Below are positions 26,470 to 35,271 of a stretch of DNA of 63,889 nt, piece after piece. The translations under genes were made by a program, and so were the position numbers. This stretch comes from Paenibacillus xylanexedens (GTDB lineage: Bacteria; Bacillota; Bacilli; Paenibacillales; Paenibacillaceae): NCBI RefSeq assembly GCF_017874615.1, contig NZ_JAGIKV010000015.1, forward strand, positions 1-63,889, given 5' to 3'. Below the pieces are notes generated by a model. That model made no database searches, was not told where the DNA came from, and was given only the letters and a program-made list of their open reading frames with translations. Each line of letters begins with the position of its first letter. The stretch's first letter is position 1.

Positions 26470-27741
26470 ATGAAAAAAATGATGATTTCCGGCGTAACGG
26501 CATTAGCTTTATTAACAGGGGGTATCGTAGGTTTTGGAAGTGTTGGGAGTTCTGTAGAAGCCGCACAAGCTACAACTAAATTCAAGGACGTTCCAGCTAC
26601 ACACTGGGCATCTTCAGCAATTAATTCGGCCGTGGAACAAGGTTATTTCAAGGGGTATGCCGACGGGACATTTAAACCAAGTTCACCAGTCACCAAAGCT
26701 GAAATGGCAAGTATCCTTGGACGTTTATCCGACCAGCCTAATGCAACGACACAAGAACAAAACAATTTCACGGACATACCCGAATGGGCCAAAAGCGGTG
26801 TCTCTATTGCTATTGCAAAAGGTTTTATCAACCCTTCTAATTACAAGGGAAAATTGGATGCACAAGGCGCTCTTCAACGAGGAGAAATGGCTACTTGGCT
26901 GACGCAAGGGCTAACCGTGGTTGATCCTGAGTACAAACAAGCAATCTCTGATGTGACGAACACCGTTGTGCCTGCAAAGGAATATTTCACAGGTAAACTC
27001 GCAAGCGCTCAAAAAAATGCTGTAGCCGTTGCCCTGGGAACGGGACTGATGAGTGTGGCAAACGATAAAACATTTGGCGTTGATCGTACTACCACTCGGG
27101 CGGAAGTTGCTGTGTTGATCGCCCGTTATGCAGCAGTTGCCAAGACAAAACCTGCCGATTTTCAAGGTTTAAATGAGCTACGGGCGGTGGGATTGACGGG
27201 GACCAATTTGAATATTATTGCGCCTAAGTATCAGAAAGCAGGACCAGAAAAATTTTCTGAATCGTATGATTACAGCAAAGTAACTGGAGATTTTGGGAAA
27301 GTTCGTAATCAAGAATTAGTTACAGTAACGAATTATGCAGATCTGAAGGTCAAGAACTGGATCATCGTCAATCCATATGTAAAAGAAACTGAGAGAAGTA
27401 TCTATTATCCTGTTTTCGTTGATGAAAAAGATAGATTACTAAGAGGCGCTTATTATTCTTTCACAGAGTTTGATATTAGTATTAAGAACTCTATGAATCA
27501 ACTGCAAGCCGGTAGTCTTATCCATTCCCCAACTATTAATGCTCTAACTTCACCAAGCACCAAAGCTTTTAGCGAGTACGGACCTAAACATATAAATGAT
27601 TTACTCGGACCCAAAGGCGTGTTTATCGTAAAGAACCCTGTTTACTGGGGCCATGGTCTCTTACATTTTGATAAGTCACTAAATCCTGGAGTACGCCTGA
27701 CGCTCAAAGATGGAACAAACTATACTGTAGTTCCAAATTAA
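26470..27741 (+). CDS. S-layer homology (SLH) domain surface protein
   Basis: Exported protein of about 423 aa. Signal peptide (MKKMMISG, hydrophobic core, cleavage near VEAAQA at 30), then three SLH repeats: FKDVPATHWASSAINSAVEQ with GYADGTFKP (about 37-85), FTDIPEWAKSGVSIA with RGEMATWL (about 95-140), and a diverged third ending TTRAEVAVLIARYA (about 160-210). SLH domains bind pyruvylated secondary wall polymer, so it is wall-anchored. The C-terminal ~200 residues are unrecognised. The start follows GAGAGGAG. The large secreted-protein gene follows 22 bp later, implying a joint function. Confidence 0.88.
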   Translation: MKKMMISGVTALALLTGGIVGFGSVGSSVEAAQATTKFKDVPATHWASSAINSAVEQGYFKGYADGTFKPSSPVTKAEMASILGRLSDQPNATTQEQNNFTDIPEWAKSGVSIAIAKGFINPSNYKGKLDAQGALQRGEMATWLTQGLTVVDPEYKQAISDVTNTVVPAKEYFTGKLASAQKNAVAVALGTGLMSVANDKTFGVDRTTTRAEVAVLIARYAAVAKTKPADFQGLNELRAVGLTGTNLNIIAPKYQKAGPEKFSESYDYSKVTGDFGKVRNQELVTVTNYADLKVKNWIIVNPYVKETERSIYYPVFVDEKDRLLRGAYYSFTEFDISIKNSMNQLQAGSLIHSPTINALTSPSTKAFSEYGPKHINDLLGPKGVFIVKNPVYWGHGLLHFDKSLNPGVRLTLKDGTNYTVVPN

Positions 27742-27763
27742 ACTATGAAAAGGGTGTTCCAAT

Positions 27764-30700
27764 GTGCAGTTCTATAAATCATTAAAAAAATTATTAATAG
27801 CATATATAACATTGTGTATATTGTTCCCAGCCCCTTCAGTTGTTTTTGCTGGAGGAGGGCCTGGAACAAAGCCAGTGTTAGAATCCTCTCATATAGTACC
27901 TCCATCACCTGCAAAGTCTCAGAAAAAAGTAATCCCCGTTGAGGGCAGTGGAATGTCTAATATCGGTGTTTATGTTTACCAGCTCGATAATTTAAGATGG
28001 CGTGTAGATGGAGAATGCAACGGCCAAACATTAAGCAATAACCCCGATACTAACAAACCAAACTCATCATTAGTTTGCGTAAATCTTTCACTGGATGCAC
28101 CAAGCTACAAACCCTCTGAGTACTTTGATCGTTCCGGTCAGAGGTATTCTAGAAGTGAATTAACTACAATTTCGTTAAAGCCCATGTACATGGATAACAC
28201 ACAATATTACTTACCAGGAAAACCAATCTTGGTTAGTGTGGAATCATTTGACGGTGATACGGTGAAATTTACAACTCAAATCGGAGGTGCGATTGAACCA
28301 ACAGCCCACAGACCCTATAATCCACCTAAATTCTCTGCCGACTACATATTCAATACGGATATATATTGGCGGGCCTTTGCCGAAATAACCAAAGAGATCA
28401 ATCTTACCGCTGGCGGACAACTTAGCTTGAACCAGTCCAAACAATTGAATGCAACGGTCAAGACGAAAACTGGAGATGGAAACTTTGGAGCAGAGACCAA
28501 TGTAAACACTGGAAGCGGTGGTACAACTACATGGGAATCATCCAATCCTGGTGTTGCTACCGTTAGTAACTCCGGATTAGTCCAAGCTGTCAGTAGGGGA
28601 ACTACAACCATCACCGTACTGTGGAAGAAAGATGGATTTCAGTTAACTACCACAACAAACATTGGTGTTGAAGAGAACCCAGGTACTGGCGAGGGCGACG
28701 GTAACGGGGGCGGTGGTGGAGGTTGCACACCAACGATTGGACCACCTTCTGCTGGAACCATCATGAGCATGAATGATCTCGATCCAAATACCAACGGTGT
28801 TATCAAGTCAGATAACAGAGATAATGAAACATTCAATGTGTTAAAAGGAATACCTACTTCCGAATCACTCTACACAAATGCCTTTGCTGACAATTATCTG
28901 TTTAAACAAGCCTGGGCGAAAATGAGCGGTAAAGTTACATACAACTGTAATGTCACAATCTCGTACGACAGAGAGTGGACAGTACCTGGACCAGATGAAT
29001 GTGATGATGATGGTTGTACACCAGGGCCACCTGTACCCGCGAACGACACGGTACCCAAGCCATACAACTTCCAGATCACAAGAGACTACTCCTACTGGAA
29101 AATTAACAATCTGGAAGTATACAAGATCGCTAAAGCAACCATGAACAATTATGCTTTGCCCGGTGAGACCGTTACGATGAATCCAACAGGATACACACCA
29201 CCAACACTGGAGTCTAAAAATGATGAATCCGTAGAAAGCCATGTTCGACCAGGGCAAACCACTTCAATCTCATATACTCCACCCAAATTAACAGGTGGTT
29301 TGAACCAACCTCCCAGTGTGCCTGATGATACATCACGGTTAAAAGGGATGGCTGAATCCAACACACCTCAAAGTAAAGTGAATAATGATCTAGTGAAATT
29401 CAACAACACAACCATTATGAATGATGTGGAAGCAACCAAAGATGGCCCAACGCCATCCAATATTCCTAATCCAACGATGATTGGGCGCGATGTGCTGTAC
29501 AAACCGGGTAATATGATCAGCAATTCCCTGCTTAATAAAGCAAACACCACAAGCTCTGGTGAAATCTATTATGATTTGCTACCGGGTAACGTGAATGGGG
29601 GTGCCAATAAAATATTACCAATTAACGGCATCAACACGGTCACGGTACACACCCCTGTCGTCAACTACGCCTGGGTATCGGATGATCAACCGCATAATCA
29701 GAAAACCGTACCGGACCCAACCAGCGCTGCACTCATTCTGGAACGTCCGTTCATTGTGCGAATTCCCACATCAGGACAGCACTTAGACGCAGCGAGTTAT
29801 CCCGGTTATGGGAATCGGGACTATGCCAAATATTTTCGAATCAAACAGGTGCAATTCCCGTTTGATGTCTATAACGCAGATCGGAGCCAGTTTATCCCTG
29901 CTAAGACATGGGTGGATATTCCGGTCAATCAACTGGACACAACATTCTATCTCCCTGTATGGGTAGACGAAGGCAAATACCATATTGTATTCCGCAATAT
30001 TGCAGAGAATGCACCTGCAAACTTTACCGAGCAACAGGATGCCAATACCAATCTGGCACATCATGTTGCAGCAGATACCGTACCGGTAGATGTCATCGGA
30101 AGGTTATATGATTTTCAGGTCACTGATATCTCCGATTACAACTGGGAAAATGTATTTCGCAAGCGATTGGGCAGTCCCGACCCAACGGGCTATAGCTACT
30201 GGACTGGGATGAATAGCATTGATGGTGATCCACGAGGTAATCTGGCTCCATTTGTATTGCCCATCCGACCAGGAAGCCATCCGGTGCAGGGATTCGCTAA
30301 CGCGACTGTGAAGACAGGATACCATTTCAAGTTCGATCTGAAGACCAAGGGCAATATGTTTGGCAAACAGGATGGTATTCGAATTACACCCACTTTTGCT
30401 TTTGTGAATAAAGACGGGTCCTCCCGACAAGAAGTGGATCTGTACTACCATCGAGGCCAGGAACGCCTGATCCGTATCGGATCGTCTCAGGATCTGGAGA
30501 AACGCTTTGTTGTCCTGAACTCACGTCTTAGAAATGTACCCGGTACAGAGTTAGGCGATACAGCGCGTTATCAGTATACTTATGAACTGACAGCGGAAGA
30601 ACGCAGCCAGCGTACGTTGGCAGAACATATGGTTCGCCTGGTCGATCAGACTTCTCATCAAAAAACATGGGTAGGTCGCTATGATTGGATGATCCTGTCT

Positions 30701-31132
30701 GCTCCAATTCGGACACTCATCGGACCCAAAACGGGCATTCCTTCCGGGGTCAACGTGGACCGGGCCAATGCAGCAATCCAGCGTTGGTACGGGGAGTACA
30801 GCTTGCCGGCCGATGTATATGCCGTACCAAAAGGTACGGCTCTCGAACCCCTCGCCCGACAAAATCAGCTGGATGAGAAATCGAAGATTTTTCTAAAGAA
30901 TGGTTATATCGTAGTCAACTTCAACATGGAGAGCCTGCGGAATGGAAATACAGAGGCGCCCCATCTGCAATACATTCATGCACCGCTGATGAATCAATGG
31001 CAGATGGAAGGTTTCAACAAAACGCCAACAGACAGTCAAGGCAGAACCTGGCCACTGAAGGATGGCGATATTGTCTTTTACCATGCTGATCAGTCCAGCC
31101 GAAAAGACTTCCAATCCCAAGTACCGCACTAG
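27764..31132 (+). CDS. Large secreted protein with Ig-like (BIG2) domain, possibly DUF5704 type
   Basis: Exported protein of 1122 aa with a signal peptide (YKSLKKLLIAYI ... SVVFAG, cleavage near residue 30). A BIG2-like fold spans about 214-302 (TTWESSNPGVATVS, GTTTITV). A Gly-rich linker follows near 305-320, then Cys-containing extracellular segments, and a long C-terminal part (about 600-1122) that I recall as a Paenibacillus-type family, perhaps DUF5704; that name is from memory. No wall anchor or membrane segment. Start is GTG after AAAAGGGTG. It probably works with the SLH protein upstream. No catalytic motif was recognised. Confidence 0.82.
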   Translation: MQFYKSLKKLLIAYITLCILFPAPSVVFAGGGPGTKPVLESSHIVPPSPAKSQKKVIPVEGSGMSNIGVYVYQLDNLRWRVDGECNGQTLSNNPDTNKPNSSLVCVNLSLDAPSYKPSEYFDRSGQRYSRSELTTISLKPMYMDNTQYYLPGKPILVSVESFDGDTVKFTTQIGGAIEPTAHRPYNPPKFSADYIFNTDIYWRAFAEITKEINLTAGGQLSLNQSKQLNATVKTKTGDGNFGAETNVNTGSGGTTTWESSNPGVATVSNSGLVQAVSRGTTTITVLWKKDGFQLTTTTNIGVEENPGTGEGDGNGGGGGGCTPTIGPPSAGTIMSMNDLDPNTNGVIKSDNRDNETFNVLKGIPTSESLYTNAFADNYLFKQAWAKMSGKVTYNCNVTISYDREWTVPGPDECDDDGCTPGPPVPANDTVPKPYNFQITRDYSYWKINNLEVYKIAKATMNNYALPGETVTMNPTGYTPPTLESKNDESVESHVRPGQTTSISYTPPKLTGGLNQPPSVPDDTSRLKGMAESNTPQSKVNNDLVKFNNTTIMNDVEATKDGPTPSNIPNPTMIGRDVLYKPGNMISNSLLNKANTTSSGEIYYDLLPGNVNGGANKILPINGINTVTVHTPVVNYAWVSDDQPHNQKTVPDPTSAALILERPFIVRIPTSGQHLDAASYPGYGNRDYAKYFRIKQVQFPFDVYNADRSQFIPAKTWVDIPVNQLDTTFYLPVWVDEGKYHIVFRNIAENAPANFTEQQDANTNLAHHVAADTVPVDVIGRLYDFQVTDISDYNWENVFRKRLGSPDPTGYSYWTGMNSIDGDPRGNLAPFVLPIRPGSHPVQGFANATVKTGYHFKFDLKTKGNMFGKQDGIRITPTFAFVNKDGSSRQEVDLYYHRGQERLIRIGSSQDLEKRFVVLNSRLRNVPGTELGDTARYQYTYELTAEERSQRTLAEHMVRLVDQTSHQKTWVGRYDWMILSAPIRTLIGPKTGIPSGVNVDRANAAIQRWYGEYSLPADVYAVPKGTALEPLARQNQLDEKSKIFLKNGYIVVNFNMESLRNGNTEAPHLQYIHAPLMNQWQMEGFNKTPTDSQGRTWPLKDGDIVFYHADQSSRKDFQSQVPH

Positions 31133-31437
31133 TTTGAATCTCTCATGTCAGCACGACTGGCTAAGCATATGTAGCCAACTACATGTGGACAGAAGAGTCT
31201 GTATGCGGAGTACCTCTCCGAAATAAGACTGAATATCTGTATACCGATAATCACCCAATGAAGCAATCAATAAATATATGATGAAATAGCCATGAAGTGC
31301 CAGACTGAGTACTATACAGCCTGCGCAAAACTATGGTGTGCTTAATGACATAGGTGTACTGAACCACATACGATAAAGCATTCACAAGTGATTCCAGTGT
31401 CACATCCCAACTTCACACAACATGCCTGTTATACAAC
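31133..31437. other. Intergenic stretch, no intact gene
   Basis: About 300 bp after the large secreted-protein gene. No intact gene or known RNA was recognised. On the minus strand an open stretch (about 31148-31335) encodes a hydrophobic run around YFIIYLLIAS but lacks a start with a ribosome binding site; it could be decayed coding DNA. Confidence 0.35.
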
Positions 31438-31486
31438 AAAAGGGTTATCCTGAAAGTCATCTATGGACTTTTGGGGTAACCCTTCT
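31438..31486. terminator. Bidirectional hairpin terminator
   Basis: Arms AAGGGTTAtCC and GGGGTAACCCTT with an inner AAAGTC/GACTTT arm. TTTTG follows on the minus strand and TTCTTG on the plus strand. On the minus strand it would end any read-through from the cobalamin riboswitch. Confidence 0.6.
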
Positions 31487-31544
31487 TGCATCATTCTCTT
31501 TTTATAACCTTACTTAGACTATAAAGAAAAACCGCACATCAGTA

Positions 31545-31657
31545 TTATCCTGACAGACTTTCTCCAGGAGAGAGGTAGGTTAGCAAGAACGTCAGCAACG
31601 TGATACCGAACAATACGCTATCAGTTGTACCAATCGTTTAACGATATATCTGCTCAA
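31545..31657 (-). pseudogene. Remnant of Opp/Dpp/Nik-type ABC permease (N-terminus, frameshifted)
   Basis: After GGAAGG, a TTG at 31657 opens a frame reading SRYIVKRLVQLIA, then quickly stops. Restoring one base after that Ala continues it as VLFGITLLTFLLTYLSPGES before a stop at 31545. Together this is the textbook N-terminus of an OppB/DppB/NikB permease: basic RYIxKRLxQLI, first helix, LSPG. Only about 37 codons remain of a normal ~310. It lies downstream of the cobalamin riboswitch and its terminator, so the original operon probably imported cobalt, nickel or a related ligand under vitamin B12 control (inference). Confidence 0.7.
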
Positions 31658-31745
31658 GTGCTCTAACGTCCTTCCTTACAACTTTATGTATGTGCCATGA
31701 TGTTCTCCGTCCACAGCTCCGCTGAAAACTTATAAATTCTATCAA

Positions 31746-31786
31746 AAAAGGCGGCCCTCTCCGTGTCACTGGATGAGGACGCCTTA
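31746..31786 (-). terminator. Expression-platform terminator of the cobalamin riboswitch
   Basis: Minus-strand arms AAGGCG-CCTC and GAGG-CGCCTT around a 13-nt loop, followed by TTTTTT. It lies about 75 nt downstream of the riboswitch aptamer, as expected for a transcription-terminating switch. Confidence 0.7.
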
Positions 31787-31861
31787 AATAAACAGATTTC
31801 CAGAAAAAATCATGCTCTCTAAACACCTTCCTATCTCCCGTAGGGTACTACTGTATTTGTT

Positions 31862-32030
31862 AAACCTGGCAGGTCTCCTGGCTCCAGAATCATGGTCATT
31901 GCAGCTCCTTTCCGGTCTAAACCAGTGGATTATCGCTACTGGACTCCTCTGCTACAGTGGCAGGACCGCGCCGGTATTACACCGGACTTCCCTATTAAGC
32001 TTCCACCCTGACGGGCAAAGCACCAAGTTC
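31862..32030 (-). ncRNA. Cobalamin (B12) riboswitch, without an intact downstream gene
   Basis: Read on the minus strand, all conserved parts occur in order: GGTGGAA, TTAATAGGGAA, CCGGTG, GCGG, the GCCACTG core, and the complete B12 box AGCCAGGAGACCTGCC. The spacing fits a cobalamin aptamer. It is followed by a hairpin terminator at 31746-31786 and then only a permease remnant; no intact minus-strand gene lies within the next kilobase and more. The aptamer looks intact, so it may still fold and switch. Confidence 0.92.
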
Positions 32031-32119
32031 CACATATTCAATTACACTTCTGTATCAGTAAAGCGGGACAACGTTTAATGATCAAAATTTTTCTTTTAAA
32101 TTTAAAACACTAGATATGT

Positions 32120-32947
32120 CTAATCTCGATTTCTCGAACCCTTTGGAGACACACCCGTCACTCGCTTGAACATCTTGGAAAAAAGTAATGGGTCCGTATA
32201 GCCGACAGAATGGGCCACTTCACTGACCGACAGCCCTGGATTCTGAAGAAGTTCGGCAGCCCGATTCATGCGGTACTCCAGAAAAAAGGACTGTAGCGAC
32301 ATGCCATATCGCTCTTTGAACAATCCCGACAGATACGTGCGATCCAGCCCCACAGCTTGGGCAATATCCAGAATGGAGGTTCGCTGGCTGTACCTGTTCT
32401 CCATAAACTGCACCGCCTGCCGGATATACGCATCTTTGCTCGAAAGAAGCTGCCCTATTTCTTCCTCCACAGGCGAAGAAGAGATTAATTCTGCCATCAA
32501 GCGGTACAAGAGACTCTGATTCATCACATCTCCTCCCGGACGCGTAGAAGCCTGGACCATCTCCGTATACAACTGTTCCATCGTATTTGTATCATGGGCA
32601 TCATATATCGGGCGCTCCGGGCTCAATTGGGCACGTTGCATGAATGCTTTGGCTTGTACACCCTTGAATCCAAACCACGAATACGTCCAGGGCTCCTTCG
32701 GATCTGCCTCATAATGAATGAGTGTGTCGGGGAGAATGACAAAACCCTGTCCCTCGCTAAGCTTGTATTCCTGATCCCCCATATACACGGTACCCTGTCC
32801 TTCATGGATGTAATGCACAATGTAAGAATCACGTACACCGGGTCCCCAATAATGCGCAGGGTCACATGCCTCCCACCCAAAAAACAACAAAATCAGCTCC
32901 ATCTGTGTCCAGCCTGCGGGAACCACATTCATCTCAATGCGACTCAT
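32120..32947 (-). CDS. AraC family regulator with cupin sensor domain (MsmR-like)
   Basis: One-component regulator of 275 aa. The N-terminal half is an AraC-type beta-barrel ligand domain (VRDSYIVHYIHEGQGTVYMG, EGQGFVILPDTLIHYEA). The C-terminal ~100 residues hold two helix-turn-helix motifs (AVGLDRTYLSGLFKERYG, AHSVGYTDPLLFSKMFK). It is divergent from the alpha-galactosidase gene with a ~200 bp shared control region, so it most likely activates that gene in response to an alpha-galactoside or its product. GGAGGG precedes the ATG. Confidence 0.9.
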   Translation of the reverse strand: MSRIEMNVVPAGWTQMELILLFFGWEACDPAHYWGPGVRDSYIVHYIHEGQGTVYMGDQEYKLSEGQGFVILPDTLIHYEADPKEPWTYSWFGFKGVQAKAFMQRAQLSPERPIYDAHDTNTMEQLYTEMVQASTRPGGDVMNQSLLYRLMAELISSSPVEEEIGQLLSSKDAYIRQAVQFMENRYSQRTSILDIAQAVGLDRTYLSGLFKERYGMSLQSFFLEYRMNRAAELLQNPGLSVSEVAHSVGYTDPLLFSKMFKRVTGVSPKGSRNRD

Positions 32948-33001
32948 TTTTCGCCCTCCATCCTGACTTCGTTCGGCTTATCTCTTCATTCAATCAATTT
33001 A

Positions 33002-33047
33002 TATTATAACAGCTAAATTTCTTCCATATTAATTGAAAGCGGGAACA
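33002..33047. promoter_or_regulatory. Shared araC/melA control region with candidate cre site
   Basis: A TATAAT -10 (33002-33007, minus strand) with TTAATA about 18 bp upstream is the probable promoter of the AraC-type gene. Next to it, TGAAAGCGGGAACA (33034-33047) matches the cre consensus at 13 of 14 positions, although its right half is weak. For melA, TTGAAA-16-TATATG near 33070-33098 is a possible promoter. Confidence 0.4.
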
Positions 33048-33149
33048 AAAATGGGATTATGCCATGTTTGAAAGGGTTTGAGCCATAGTTATATGTGCCA
33101 AATCGGCCTATAGTTGGGGTACAACATTTTTCAGGGAGGCTGAACTTAA

Positions 33150-34451
33150 ATGAATAAAATTACGTTTCTCGGTGCGGGAAGCACCGTCTTTGTCAAAAAT
33201 GTATTGGGTGATGTCATGATGACCGAAGCACTGCAAGATTTTGAATTGGCATTGTTCGATATCGATGCTGAACGTTTGAGCGATTCAGAGCGTTTGCTGA
33301 CCAGTCTGGCCCGTTCACTCGGAAGTCGTTGCGTTGTGAACGTATATCATGACCGCAAAGAAGCGCTACGCGGAGCCAAATATGTCATCAACGCCATCCA
33401 GGTCGGTGGATATGATCCATGCACCATTACGGACTTCGAGATTCCGAAGAAATACGGACTGCGTCAAACAATTGCAGATACACTCGGCATTGGCGGAATT
33501 TTCCGTAACTTGCGGACGATTCCGGCCATGCTGGATTTCGCCCGAGATATGCAGGAAGTATGTCCAGATGCATGGTTCCTGAACTACACCAACCCGATGG
33601 CCGTGCTTACCAACGTCATGAATGTGCATGGTGGGATCAAAACTGTAGGATTGTGTCATAGTGTGCAGGTATGTGTACCGCATCTATTCGATGCACTTGG
33701 GATCGATCAGACAGGTGTTGTGGCTAAGATTGCAGGGATCAACCACATGGCGTGGCTGCTCGAAGTTACCAAAGACGGGCAGGATCTGTACCCCGAGATC
33801 AAACGTCTGGCGAAGGAAAAACAGAAGGAACAGCATGACGACATGGTTCGTTTTGAGTTGATGCAGCGTTTTGGCTATTATGTAACGGAATCCTCTGAAC
33901 ATAATGCCGAGTACCACCCTTACTTCATCAAGCGGAATTACCCAGAGTTGATCGAACGCTTCAACATTCCACTGGATGAGTATCCACGCCGCTGTGTGAA
34001 CCAGATTGAAGGCTGGAAAGAAATGCGTACCAAGCTGTTTGCCAGCGAAAATATTGAACATACCCGCAGCCGTGAATACGCATCCCATATTATCGAAGCG
34101 ATGGAGACGAATAACCCGTACAAGATTGGCGGAAACGTTATGAACAACGGACTGATCACCAACCTGCCTCGCGAGGCTTGTGTTGAGGTACCTTGTTTGG
34201 TGGATGGATCAGGAGTCAGCCCTACGTACATTGGGGATCTGCCTCCACAACTCGCGGCATTGAACCGGACAAACATCAACACGCAACTGCTAACAATTGA
34301 AGCGGCAATCACTGGAAAAAAAGAACATATCTATCACGCCGCCATGCTTGATCCACATACAGCTGCGGAGCTGTCTATCGATGACATCGTAGCGATGTGT
34401 GATGAGTTGATTGAGGCTCACGGCGACTGGTTGCCAAAATACACGTCATAA
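33150..34451 (+). CDS. melA: Alpha-galactosidase, GH4 family (MelA)
   Basis: NAD+- and Mn2+-dependent glycosidase of 433 aa that hydrolyses alpha-galactosides such as melibiose in the cytoplasm. The N-terminal Rossmann motif is FLGAGSTVF; the GH4 signatures NAIQVGGYDP, ADTLGIGGIFRNLRT, FLNYTNPMA and the metal-ligand Cys in GLCHSVQ (about residue 174) follow. These point to MelA rather than a 6-phospho-glycosidase. GGGAGG lies 10 nt before the ATG. No transporter gene is adjacent, so uptake must come from elsewhere. Confidence 0.92.
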   Translation: MNKITFLGAGSTVFVKNVLGDVMMTEALQDFELALFDIDAERLSDSERLLTSLARSLGSRCVVNVYHDRKEALRGAKYVINAIQVGGYDPCTITDFEIPKKYGLRQTIADTLGIGGIFRNLRTIPAMLDFARDMQEVCPDAWFLNYTNPMAVLTNVMNVHGGIKTVGLCHSVQVCVPHLFDALGIDQTGVVAKIAGINHMAWLLEVTKDGQDLYPEIKRLAKEKQKEQHDDMVRFELMQRFGYYVTESSEHNAEYHPYFIKRNYPELIERFNIPLDEYPRRCVNQIEGWKEMRTKLFASENIEHTRSREYASHIIEAMETNNPYKIGGNVMNNGLITNLPREACVEVPCLVDGSGVSPTYIGDLPPQLAALNRTNINTQLLTIEAAITGKKEHIYHAAMLDPHTAAELSIDDIVAMCDELIEAHGDWLPKYTS

Positions 34452-34457
34452 TACAAA

Positions 34458-34495
34458 AGCACCGTTTCCTTTGCAGCTAAAGGGGACGGTGTATT
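34458..34495. terminator. Bidirectional terminator between melA and kdpE
   Basis: Arms CACCGT-CCTTT and AAAGG-ACGGTG close around a short loop. CTTTTGTATT follows on the minus strand, and the plus-strand side has TATTGTT. It ends the convergent melA and kdpE transcripts. Confidence 0.65.
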
Positions 34496-34568
34496 GTTCG
34501 TTCTATAGCGCTCACCCGCTGAAGCGTACATCACATCATTTATAAGAAACGCCCCGCTCCATTAAACC

Positions 34569-35270
34569 TTATTCTGCAGGAAGCAAAAAGCGATAACCAA
34601 TGCCAGGCTCCGTTTGAATATATCGGGGATTCGTCGGATCTTCCTTTAATTTTTTACGCAGATGTCCCACATATACCCGGAGGTAATGACTGTCAGACTC
34701 ATGATGATGCCCTCCCCATACTTGCTGCAAAAGCTGACGCTGAGTGATGATTTTCCCCGCATTCGAGGCGAGCACCTTCAGCATCTCATATTCCGTCGGG
34801 GTTAATTTGACCAAAGTCCCCTCCAGTTCGACCTGCCTTTGGGCCAGGTCAACCGTTAGTGATCCGAAGCGCAGTATTGGCTCATCCGTCGTTTTGGCTA
34901 CATGACGCAGCGCCACCCGAATACGGGCGACCAACTCACCCATTCCAAATGGTTTGGTCACATAATCATCTGCACCACCATCCAACGCGGCAATTTTGTC
35001 TCCCTCCTGATCCTTCGCTGTCAGCACAATAATCGGCACTTGTGACCATTCACGAATCCGGAGAAGGACCTCCATGCCAGACATGCCCGGCAGACCAAGA
35101 TCAAGGATGATCAGATCCGGATGTACAATACTGGCCTGAATAACGCCCTCTTCGCCATCCCCACACTCGTAGAGTTCGAATTGGTGTGCCTGAAGGGTGA
35201 CCTTGAGCAATTTGCGAATCTGCGGCTCATCATCGATCACCAGTATGCGAGCCCCTAGTGGTGCGTTCAT
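34569..35270 (-). CDS. kdpE: KdpE response regulator
   Basis: OmpR/PhoB-type regulator of about 233 aa. The receiver has LVIDDEP, phospho-acceptor Asp in LIILDLGLPG (about residue 57) and the switch Lys in VTKPFG. The winged-helix C-terminus contains TPTEYEMLKVLASNAG and VWGGHHHESDSHYLRVYVGHLRKKL, typical of KdpE. A TTG at 35282 is the first possible start, but AGGAGAGG lies directly against it; the ATG at 35270 has better spacing. It follows the kinase gene closely and is expected to bind the boxes upstream of the kdp operon. Confidence 0.93.
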   Translation of the reverse strand: MNAPLGARILVIDDEPQIRKLLKVTLQAHQFELYECGDGEEGVIQASIVHPDLIILDLGLPGMSGMEVLLRIREWSQVPIIVLTAKDQEGDKIAALDGGADDYVTKPFGMGELVARIRVALRHVAKTTDEPILRFGSLTVDLAQRQVELEGTLVKLTPTEYEMLKVLASNAGKIITQRQLLQQVWGGHHHESDSHYLRVYVGHLRKKLKEDPTNPRYIQTEPGIGYRFLLPAE

Positions 35271-35271
35271 G

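Noticed and set aside
26343..26579. ORF starting at a TTG 6-7 nt after a perfect AGGAGG
   Set aside because: It overlaps the signal-peptide region of the SLH gene in another frame and its product has no protein-like features. It could at most be a leader peptide.
31638..31826. 62-aa ORF on the minus strand after the riboswitch
   Set aside because: It reads straight through the riboswitch terminator hairpin and its T-run, has no ribosome binding site and resembles no protein family. The permease remnant lies in another frame.
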